A program made the position numbers and the translations under genes. From positions 496,001 through 560,000 of the forward strand of contig NZ_JAOEGB010000001.1 of NCBI RefSeq assembly GCF_025420585.1: 64,000 nt of DNA, written 5' to 3'. Numbering within the stretch: position 1 is the stretch's first letter; every line of letters begins with the position of its first letter. Positions 36,659 to 46,210 of this stretch are shown in pieces. This DNA comes from Planotetraspora sp. A-T 1434 (lineage in GTDB: Bacteria > Actinomycetota > Actinomycetes > Streptosporangiales > Streptosporangiaceae). The notes beneath the pieces are model-generated. The model saw nothing but the letters and a program-made list of their open reading frames with translations. It did no database searches and was not told the origin of the DNA.

Positions 36659-37921
36659 CTATCCTCCGGGCTGGATGACCTCGCCGAGCTGCTGTTTCAG
36701 ATCGGCGACGGTCTCATCGACGGGTTTGCTGAGATTGAGGGCGCCGGAGACGGCGCTGGAGACGACCAGGCTGACCTGGTTGTAGTTGGCGGTCACCGGC
36801 CGGGGACGCGCGGAGAGGATCGACTCCTTCAGCACGGGCAGGTAGGGGAACCGCCTGATCAGGGCCGGGTCGTCGTAGAGATCGGCCCAGACCGGGGGGA
36901 ACGACCCCTGGGTCAGGACCAGGCGCTCGTTGTCCCGGCCGGTGAAATAGCGGATGAAGTCGAGGGCCGACTTCTGCCGCTTGGAGTAGGCGCTGATGGC
37001 GAGGTTCAGCCCGCCCAGCGAGCTGGATCCCGGGCCGGTCAGCCCCGGGAGCCTCGTCACCTCGAACTTTCCGGCGATCTTGGAATGGGTGGCCGGGCCG
37101 TACGCGTGGGGCCAGTTGCGGGCGAACAGCAGCCGCCCCTCCTGGAAGGCGAGCCGGGACTCCTCCTCCTTGTAGGAGAGCGCCTCCTGTGGGATCCACC
37201 CTTCCTTGACGCCGCCGACCAGGAAGTCGAGCGCGGTCTTCGCGGTGCTCAGGTCCATCGTGACGCGGCGCGCGTCCGGGCTGAGGATCTCTCCGCCCGC
37301 GGACTGTACGGCTTCCGCGAAGTTGACGGTCAGCCCCTCGTACGGCAGGAACTGGCCGGCGTATCCGCCTATGTGATACTTCGCGCTCAGGCGGGTGGCC
37401 TGGTCGCGCAGCTCCGCCCACGTCTTCGGCGGCTTCAGGTGCTCCTTCTTCAGGATGTCGGAGCGGTAGTAGAGGAGCCCGGCGTTGCTGAGGTACGGCG
37501 CGGCCCACAGCCGGTCGCGGTAGATCGCCGTGTCCGCGACCCCCCTGAGCAGCTTGTCGAGGGGGAACATGCTCCGGTCGAGCGGCACGATCCAGCCGGC
37601 GTCGGCGAACTCCGCCGTCCAGACCACGTCGAGCCCGAGCACGTCGTAGCAGTCGCAGTGCGCCTGAAGATTCGCCACCATCTGGGCGCGCTGCTCGTCG
37701 GCCGCCTCGGGTAACTCCAGCAGCGTCACTTGTTCGGCCGGGTGGGCCTGATTCCATCGGTCGAGCAGCGGCCGCAGGTAGGCGGTGGTGTCCCGGCCGG
37801 TGGCGAAGGTGATGGGCCCGATGCCGCCCGTTCCCTTGGACGGCCCGCCAGCCGGGTCCGCCAGCCCGCCGCATCCGGCCACGACCAGGGCGGCCAGCAG
37901 GGCGACGGCTCGGCGAACCAC
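36659..37921 (-). CDS. Sugar-binding lipoprotein (LpqY/ThuE-like)
   Basis: Second solute-binding lipoprotein, 420 residues, first gene of the operon. The lipobox is VVAGC (Cys17). The stretch DVLGLDVVWTAEFADAGWIVPL is close to trehalose-binding LpqY/ThuE proteins, in which the Trp-Thr-Ala-Glu-Phe run is highly conserved. It is clearly different from the AglE-like protein that follows, so it is not a recent tandem duplicate. A GTG start at 37921 fits the signal sequence. Given the treY/treZ/treS genes nearby, uptake or recycling of trehalose or related disaccharides is likely. Confidence 0.88.
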   Translation of the reverse strand: MVRRAVALLAALVVAGCGGLADPAGGPSKGTGGIGPITFATGRDTTAYLRPLLDRWNQAHPAEQVTLLELPEAADEQRAQMVANLQAHCDCYDVLGLDVVWTAEFADAGWIVPLDRSMFPLDKLLRGVADTAIYRDRLWAAPYLSNAGLLYYRSDILKKEHLKPPKTWAELRDQATRLSAKYHIGGYAGQFLPYEGLTVNFAEAVQSAGGEILSPDARRVTMDLSTAKTALDFLVGGVKEGWIPQEALSYKEEESRLAFQEGRLLFARNWPHAYGPATHSKIAGKFEVTRLPGLTGPGSSSLGGLNLAISAYSKRQKSALDFIRYFTGRDNERLVLTQGSFPPVWADLYDDPALIRRFPYLPVLKESILSARPRPVTANYNQVSLVVSSAVSGALNLSKPVDETVADLKQQLGEVIQPGG

Positions 37922-38065
37922 GTGGCCTCCGCATTAATTCGAGGTTACATACGTGTTAGGTAAGTGCATGCATGTTATGCATAGCGATAATGTGGACGTC
38001 AACGGCTTTGCCCGTAACGCTCCGGTAACTGCTTCGACGGCACTGCTACGGCTGGAGGTGAGCGC
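37922..38065. promoter_or_regulatory. AT-rich divergent promoter region with ATGCAT repeats
   Basis: Between the importer operon (minus) and the PadR gene (plus). It includes ACATACGTGT, ATGCATGTTATGCAT (two ATGCAT palindromes 3 bases apart) and GATAAT near 37985, a possible -10 box for padR. The region is markedly more AT-rich than its surroundings and is a likely operator for PadR or a sugar regulator. Confidence 0.5.
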
Positions 38066-38575
38066 GTGCGGCTGCCGCTGCTGGCGCTCCTGGCGAAGGA
38101 ACCTGCCCATGGGTACGAGCTCAAACAAGCCCTAGAGGTGACGTTCGGCAGCGCGTACCCTTCGCCCAACATCGGGCAGATCTACGTGACCCTCGGCCGC
38201 CTGGAGAAGGACGGGTTCGTCCGGGCCGTCGACGTCGAGCAGTCGAACCGGCCCAACAAGAAGGTCTACTACCTCACCGCCGCCGGTCGTGAGGCGCTGG
38301 AGACCTGGGTGGACGAGCCGACCGAGGGGCCGCGCGTCCGCGACGAGTTCTTCATGAAGCTCGTGCTGGCCCCGCTCACCGGGATCGCCGACCGGATGGC
38401 TCTGGTCAACCGGCAGCGCAGGCACTACCTGTCGCTGATGCGAGACCTCGACGCGCTGGCCGAGCGCACCGATCCGGAGAACCGGGTCGCGCTCCTGCTC
38501 ATCGAGGGCGCCATGCTCCACCTCCAAGCCGACCTCGACTGGCTCCAACGCTGCCAGGAAGATCTAGCCCTGTGA
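38066..38575 (+). CDS. PadR-family transcriptional regulator
   Basis: Winged-helix repressor of 169 residues. The N-terminal domain (about 1-80) contains LLALLAKEPAHGYELKQAL, PNIGQIYVTLGRLEKDGFV and KKVYYLTAAGREAL, the PadR hallmarks. The C-terminal helices would form the dimer. GTG 38066 has GGAGG 9 bases upstream. PadR genes commonly precede and control ABC exporters of drugs or peptides, exactly the arrangement seen here with the next two genes. Confidence 0.92.
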   Translation: MRLPLLALLAKEPAHGYELKQALEVTFGSAYPSPNIGQIYVTLGRLEKDGFVRAVDVEQSNRPNKKVYYLTAAGREALETWVDEPTEGPRVRDEFFMKLVLAPLTGIADRMALVNRQRRHYLSLMRDLDALAERTDPENRVALLLIEGAMLHLQADLDWLQRCQEDLAL

Positions 38576-38592
38576 CCCCCCCTTTCACCGCC

Positions 38593-38711
38593 GTGATCAT
38601 GCACGGGTTCCCGGGAATGCGGCGGACCTGGCCTTCCCCTTGCCGTGATCATGCACGGGTTCCCGATCAAGTGCCCCGACCTGCGGCAGCGCCGTACGTG
38701 ATCATGCACGA
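38593..38711 (+). repeat. Phased repeat array C, three forward units
   Basis: Cores start at 38593, 38645 and 38698 (spacings 52 and 53). It fills the space between the PadR gene and the ABC ATPase gene, whose ribosome-binding site GAGAGG follows directly from the last unit. Confidence 0.85.
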
Positions 38712-38726
38712 GAGGTGTGGGTCGTG

Positions 38727-39470
<744 letters not shown>

Positions 39471-39474
39471 CGGA

Positions 39475-39646
39475 GTGCATGATCACGAGAGGCGGGGCCG
39501 CAGGAGGACGGCCACTGCGGGGAAGGCGTGCATGATCACGGCGAGGAGATGTGGAGGTCGGTGGCCGTGCCCGGGAAACCGTGCATGATCACGGCGAGGA
39601 GACGCGCAGGCCGGCGGCCGTGTCCGGGAGTGTGTGCATGATCACG
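39475..39646 (-). repeat. Phased repeat array D, four reverse units
   Basis: GATCAC ends at 39486, 39539, 39592 and 39645: spacing 53 each time. Between cores the pattern GCAGGCCGGCGGCCGTG keeps a GGCC pair. The last unit includes the likely ATG start (39638) and GGGAG ribosome-binding site of the permease gene. Confidence 0.88.
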
Positions 39647-41902
39647 GCCGGGGGGCGGTGGGTGCGGGCCGACCTCCGGGCTCGCCGCGGTCAGGCGCTG
39701 CTGAGCGTTCTCGCGGTGGCGGGAATCGTCACCGCCCTCATCACCGCGGCCACTCTCCTGGAGGACGGCACCAACCCCTGGCGGGGGCTGTTCGAGCGCA
39801 GCCACGGGGCCCATGTGTGGATCCACACCAAGGACGCCCCGGACGTCCCCGCGCTCAAGGCCCTCAACGGCGTCACCGACCTGGCCGGGCCGTACCGCAG
39901 TGCCCCCGCGACCCTGGTCGACCACGGGCGCAGGGTGCCGATCGCGCTCCAGGAGACACCGGCGGCGTTCCCGGCCGTCGCCCGCCCCCTGCTGCGGGAG
40001 GGCCGCTGGCTGGACCCCCGCCGGCCCGACGGCGTCGTCGTCGAGCGCTCCTTCGCGCGGGCCCTCGGGCTGCGCCCCGGCAGCCCGTTCACCGTCACCG
40101 GCCTGAACGGCGCCACCCACGCCCTGGTCGTGTCCGGGCTGGCCGAGAGCGGCGACCAGGGCTTCTACCCCGAATGGACCCCCGGCCTGGCCTGGACGCT
40201 GTCGCAGACCCTCAGCCTCGTCGAGCCCGCCCCCGGCCGGACCGAGACCGTCACGGGCCTGCGGCTGGCCGACCCCGGCTACACGGACCTGGTGGTCCAG
40301 CGGGCCGTGATGGCCCTGCGCAACCAGGTCCAGCGGGTGGCCACCTGGCGGGAGGTCAGGGCTTCGATGGAGCTCGACAACCGGCTGCTCGGCCTGCTGC
40401 TCGCGCTGTTCGGCGTCGCGGGCCTGGTCGCCGCCGCGCTGGCCCTCGCCAACGCCACCGGCGGCCGGGTGCTGACCCAGCTCCGCGACATCGCCACGCT
40501 GAAGTCGCTCGGGTTCACCCGGGGGCAGGTCACCCGCATGCTCGTGGCCGAGCACGGGACGCTCGGTCTCCTCGGGATCGCCCTGGGCCTTCTCGCGGGA
40601 CGGCTCATCACGGCCTACGCACTGTCGGACGCCGTCGTCGTGCCGCTGTCCCCCGGGCCGCTCGTCGCCATCGCGGCGGGCACGGCCCTGGTGGTGCTGG
40701 TCGCCGTCTGGCTCCCGTCCTGGCGGGGCGGTCGCACACCACCGATCCCGGCGGCCCCCGCCGCGCCTCCACGCGGCCACCTGTCGCGGCTGGCCCGGGT
40801 CGCCCTGCTCGTACGGCTGCCGCCCGCCCTGGTGCTGGGCGCGAGGGACGCCTTCACCAGGCGGACCCCGGCGCTGCTCACGGTGACCGGCGTGGCCATC
40901 CCGATGATGATGATCACAATCGGCTTGGGCTGCTGGGCGACCCTCGACGACTTCATCCGCCATCCGGAGAAGGTCGGCCAGGCGGCCGCCCTCGCCGTAC
41001 GGCCCGGCGACCTGACGGCGGAGGAGGCGCGGGCACGGGCGATGGCCGACCCCGACGTGGTGGCCGCCTATCCCGGCGCCGAGCTGGACGCGCTGGTCCC
41101 GTGGCAGACCCGGACGGTACGCACGAGGGCGCTCGGGGTGTCCGCCGACCCCTATCCCTTCCCAGTGGCGGAAGGCCGGATGTTCGCCGACCGGGGCGAG
41201 GCCGTGGCCGGTCAGGGACTGCTCGACTTGCTCGGGGTGCACATCGGCGACCGGGTCCGGATGACGATCGGAGGCACGCCGCTCATCGTCAGGATCGTCG
41301 GCCGGGTCGTGGAGCCGGAGCAGGACGGCGAGGTCCTCTCGTTTGGCATCGACAGCCTGGCGGCCAAGGACGCGATGCCGCCGCAGTTCTACAGCCTGGT
41401 GCTCCGGCCCGGCGCCGATCCGGCGGAGGTGCGCGCCCGGCTCCAGGCGCGGTCTCTGGAGGTCGACCAGGCGGTCAACCCGGCCGACCGGCTGGCGGTC
41501 ATCCGGGTGATCATCGTGGCCCTGGTCGTCGTGCTGGCCCTGATCGGCCTGGCCAACCTGCTGACCGCGAGCGCCCTCGGACTGCGCGACCACGTGCTCG
41601 ACCTGGCCGTGCTGAAGGCGATGGGCCTCACGCCGCGGCAGGTCATGGCCACGCTCGTCACCGGAACGGGCCTGCCGGCCATGGTCGGAGTGCTGCTCGG
41701 GGCGTCCGCGGGCGCGTTCCTGTCGAGGGGCCTCATCGACCTGGAGGGCCGCGGCAGCGGCGTAGGGGCCGGCATCGGCCGCGCGCCCACGCCCGGCATG
41801 TTCGCGGCGACCGTGCTGATCGCGATCGGCGCCGCGCTGCTGGTCGTGCTCATCCCCGCTCGCCGGGCCGCCCGGGCGCAGGTCCCCGTCACGGCCCGCT
41901 AA
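39638..41902 (+). CDS. FtsX/MacB-like ABC transporter permease
   Basis: Membrane permease of 754 residues with two FtsX-type cores, partner of the preceding ATPase. A first membrane helix (LLSVLAVAGIVTALITAATL) is followed by a large extracellular MacB-like domain. Three helices follow near the middle (LLGLLLALFGVAGLVAAALALA and others), then a second half with the same pattern and four more helices. The start is taken at ATG 39638, within a repeat unit, because GGGAG is 7 bases upstream and the product then reads MITAGGRWVRADLRARRG. GTG 39661-type starts further in are alternatives. The distance from the ATPase gene (167 bases) is filled by array D. Confidence 0.88.
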   Translation: MITAGGRWVRADLRARRGQALLSVLAVAGIVTALITAATLLEDGTNPWRGLFERSHGAHVWIHTKDAPDVPALKALNGVTDLAGPYRSAPATLVDHGRRVPIALQETPAAFPAVARPLLREGRWLDPRRPDGVVVERSFARALGLRPGSPFTVTGLNGATHALVVSGLAESGDQGFYPEWTPGLAWTLSQTLSLVEPAPGRTETVTGLRLADPGYTDLVVQRAVMALRNQVQRVATWREVRASMELDNRLLGLLLALFGVAGLVAAALALANATGGRVLTQLRDIATLKSLGFTRGQVTRMLVAEHGTLGLLGIALGLLAGRLITAYALSDAVVVPLSPGPLVAIAAGTALVVLVAVWLPSWRGGRTPPIPAAPAAPPRGHLSRLARVALLVRLPPALVLGARDAFTRRTPALLTVTGVAIPMMMITIGLGCWATLDDFIRHPEKVGQAAALAVRPGDLTAEEARARAMADPDVVAAYPGAELDALVPWQTRTVRTRALGVSADPYPFPVAEGRMFADRGEAVAGQGLLDLLGVHIGDRVRMTIGGTPLIVRIVGRVVEPEQDGEVLSFGIDSLAAKDAMPPQFYSLVLRPGADPAEVRARLQARSLEVDQAVNPADRLAVIRVIIVALVVVLALIGLANLLTASALGLRDHVLDLAVLKAMGLTPRQVMATLVTGTGLPAMVGVLLGASAGAFLSRGLIDLEGRGSGVGAGIGRAPTPGMFAATVLIAIGAALLVVLIPARRAARAQVPVTAR

Positions 41903-41903
41903 G

Positions 41904-42019
41904 CATGATCAGGGCCGGCGACTCCGCAGGCCGGAGGCCATGTCCGGGAACCTTCGCATGATCACGGCCAGGGAGTTCGCAGGCCAGAAGGCATGCGCGG
42001 GAACCTGTGCATGATCACG
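41904..42019 (-). repeat. Phased repeat array E, three reverse units
   Basis: Cores end at 41912 (GATCAG variant), 41965 and 42018: spacing 53. Between them GCAGGCCGGAGGCCATG and GGGAACCT are conserved with array D. It lies between the ends of two convergent genes. Confidence 0.87.
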
Positions 42020-42040
42020 CCGAAGGGGGGGCGGGGGTGC

Positions 42041-43816
<1,776 letters not shown>

Positions 43817-43900
43817 CTGGACTCGCTTGAGGAAAGAAGGAGGCGTGTGGTCAGGTCACACCCGAGCTTTGAAGCTCACGCCGTCAGATTTGGCCTTCAT

Positions 43901-43944
43901 TGACCAAAATAGCACCTGACCAGGGCTGACCGTAAACGCTGACC
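43901..43944 (-). promoter_or_regulatory. treS upstream region with four GGTCA repeats
   Basis: TGACC on the plus strand (GGTCA toward treS) occurs at 43901, 43917, 43927 and 43940, all in the same orientation. TATTTT lies between the first two and may be a -10 box. The boxes may bind a regulator. Confidence 0.4.
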
Positions 43945-43952
43945 AAGAAATG

Positions 43953-43971
43953 ACAGGTAGTTTTTACCTGT
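43953..43971 (-). terminator. Short hairpin after the asparagine-synthase-like gene
   Basis: ACAGGTA and TACCTGT are perfect 7-bp arms around 5 bases, about 60 bases beyond the minus-strand stop. The minus strand then reads CATTTCTT. Weak terminator or operator. Confidence 0.45.
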
Positions 43972-44032
43972 TTCTGCTTGATCACCCACGGCGATCAGGC
44001 AGGTGTCCGGCAGGTCGGAGAGCTACCCCGAG

Positions 44033-45958
44033 TTAGCCCTGGGAGGTCCACGGAGGGGTCAGGTCTCCGAGGACGTCCTCGTAGTCCGTGAGCCAGGCGC
44101 CGAAAAGCACGAGAGCCCGTAGCCAAAACCGCGAGTTCCACGCCCCGAAGGCGGTCAGCGCGTCCGGCCCGGAGGCCACGACCTCCAGCATCTGGGGCGA
44201 CATCAGACCGGGGATCGACGCGGCCTTCACCAGCATCCGGTGGTTCCACTCCCGTGCCGCCGGGCCGTTCGAGCGGAGCGGGACCCGGCGGTGCGGGAGG
44301 GCGCCGTTGGTGGACGGCAGCGCCGCCACCCGTGGGTTGGCCGCCTTCAGGACCTCCCGATAAAACCTGCCGCCCTCCTTCCGGGTCACCGGCACAGACA
44401 GGGCGGCGTCGAAGAACTCGGGGTGCAGGAACGGGAAGACCGGCGTCGCCTCGGGGCCCACGAGGTTGACCGGCGAACGGGCGATGCCCCGGGCCGTCCG
44501 GGTGTGGAGCACGCTCAACGGTAGCTCCGAACGGTGGCCGTGCAGCATCGAGGTCGCCGCGGCGAAAGCCGTACGGACCTGATCGTCCATCCACGCGAGG
44601 GCGGAGTCGCCAAGGACGGGCATGTGCGGGTCGCCGGTCGCGAGAGCGGCCAGCAGCGCCTCCCGCCGCGATGCGCCGGTCCCCGCTCCCACGGCGTCGG
44701 CGGTGATCAGGAAGTTCTTCATCAGCGGGCCGCCGGCCAGGCCGTCGACCACGGCGCGGCCGGCCTCGTGGACCTCGCGGGCGAAGGGGGAGTACCACGC
44801 GTGGTGGCTGGTGAGGTACTCCAGCCGCCGAGCCGCCCACAACGCCTCTTCGGGGTATCTTTCCGGATCCTGCGGGACGATCCGGTGCTTCAACCCCAGC
44901 TCGCGCGTGATGTACCGGGCGAAGTCGATGTCGTTGTCCAGCCCGTCGTCGGGGCTCGTCGTCCACGACTCCACGTCCATCCGCCGCGCCACGGCGACGC
45001 TCGCCAGCAGCCTGGAGTCGTAGCCGCCGCTCACCGGGACCAGCACCCGGTCGTACGGCTTGAGCGCGTCGTGCAGCAGCGCGACCAGGTCACCGCCGGT
45101 CACGCCGCGGTCGACCGGCTCCTCCCGCACCCAGCGCGGCGCCCGCTTCTCGACCCGCAGCTTCCGCTCCGTCCGCGACCAGGTCAGCGCGGTCGCACCT
45201 GGCAGCCGCCTGACCTCGCGGTACGGCGTGTCCTCCAGCAGCGGATAGGTCAGTTTGAGGATGGCCGCCCAGGCGCTCCAGTTGACCTCGTACGGCCGGG
45301 CGGCCAGGGCCAGAAGCGGCTCGATGAGGCCGGCGAAGTAGACGGCGTCCCCGTCGGCCAGGTAGTAGACGTCGATCAGCCCGAACGCGCCCGTGTGCAG
45401 GGTCACGGCGCCCGGCTCGTCGATGAGCCCCGGCGCCTCGTAGGTCTCGGAGATCCTCAGCCAGTCGCGCGTCGCCGGGCCGGACTCGTGGCCTGATTCC
45501 CAGCCGCCGATCGGCTGCCGGTCTCCCCACGCGAAAGCCGCCGCTCCGCGCGGCGCGTCCCCCTGCGGCACGGGTATGTGCGCGCCGGCCTCCTGGGCGC
45601 TCCCGGCCTGCGAAGTGAGCGGCGCTGTGCTGTTCGGGGCGTGTTGCGCTGCGCCATAGGGCTGCGGCGTGGTGCCGTACGGCTGCGGCGCTGTGCTGTA
45701 CGGCGCTGTGCTGTTGTACGGCGCTGTGCTGTTGTACGGCGCTGTGCTGTTGTACGGCGCTGTGCTGTTGTACGGCGCTGTGCTGTTGTACGGCGCTAGC
45801 GGGCCGGAGGCGAGCAGCGCGGCGTGCGTGGAGGTGTGCACGGCCCGTACGGCAGGGCCGGACCGTGCCAGCAGATCGAGCCGGGCCGCGTCGAAGGGCC
45901 CGATGGCGCCGCAGACATACGGCCTCGTCTGGTATCGCGGCCACTCACCCTTGCGCAC
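44033..45958 (-). CDS. Asparagine-synthase-like protein with tandem-repeat insert
   Basis: A 641-residue protein of the asparagine synthase superfamily. The C-terminal synthetase domain has the ATP-pyrophosphatase loop VPVSGGYDSRLLASVA and the following STRONG-type helices. Before it is a degenerate glutaminase-like region (about 150-270; DVYYLADGDAVYFAGLIEPLLALA) without the N-terminal catalytic Cys, so glutamine use is unlikely and the amine donor is unknown. Residues about 54-100 contain five APYNST units encoded by perfect 18-bp repeats. GTG 45958 has GGAGGG upstream. It is divergent from a coiled-coil glycosyltransferase gene, suggesting amide or amine decoration of a surface glycan. Confidence 0.8.
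   Translation of the reverse strand: MRKGEWPRYQTRPYVCGAIGPFDAARLDLLARSGPAVRAVHTSTHAALLASGPLAPYNSTAPYNSTAPYNSTAPYNSTAPYNSTAPYSTAPQPYGTTPQPYGAAQHAPNSTAPLTSQAGSAQEAGAHIPVPQGDAPRGAAAFAWGDRQPIGGWESGHESGPATRDWLRISETYEAPGLIDEPGAVTLHTGAFGLIDVYYLADGDAVYFAGLIEPLLALAARPYEVNWSAWAAILKLTYPLLEDTPYREVRRLPGATALTWSRTERKLRVEKRAPRWVREEPVDRGVTGGDLVALLHDALKPYDRVLVPVSGGYDSRLLASVAVARRMDVESWTTSPDDGLDNDIDFARYITRELGLKHRIVPQDPERYPEEALWAARRLEYLTSHHAWYSPFAREVHEAGRAVVDGLAGGPLMKNFLITADAVGAGTGASRREALLAALATGDPHMPVLGDSALAWMDDQVRTAFAAATSMLHGHRSELPLSVLHTRTARGIARSPVNLVGPEATPVFPFLHPEFFDAALSVPVTRKEGGRFYREVLKAANPRVAALPSTNGALPHRRVPLRSNGPAAREWNHRMLVKAASIPGLMSPQMLEVVASGPDALTAFGAWNSRFWLRALVLFGAWLTDYEDVLGDLTPPWTSQG
45703..45792 (-). repeat. 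18-bp tandem repeat, five perfect copies, in frame
   Basis: Plus-strand unit GCGCTGTGCTGTTGTACG; it encodes APYNST on the minus strand in the asparagine-synthase-like gene. Copy identity implies recent expansion and likely length variation between strains. Confidence 0.92.
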
Positions 45959-46210
45959 GTCTCGCCCTCCCTCGAACCCGCCGCCGAGTCTACGGACCTT
46001 TCGCCCATCGAGCCGCGAGCTATCCCGAATCAGGACGATCCAGCCGACGCGAAGCCATGTGGAGGCCACGATGGCCTGCCGGAGTCACGTCTCCCAGGGG
46101 TCCGCCGAGGGCTGTGGGAATGACGGGACCTGGTCTCTTCCTGAGATCGATCAGCACGTTCTGCGAATATTGTGACTCTCGCCCCCTTCGGACTACTGCG
46201 GAGTTACCTC

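Noticed and set aside
44033-45958. Asparagine-synthase-like protein as a lasso-peptide cyclase
   Set aside because: No precursor peptide, B1/B2 protease pair or exporter is adjacent, and the partner gene encodes a glycosyltransferase-like protein.
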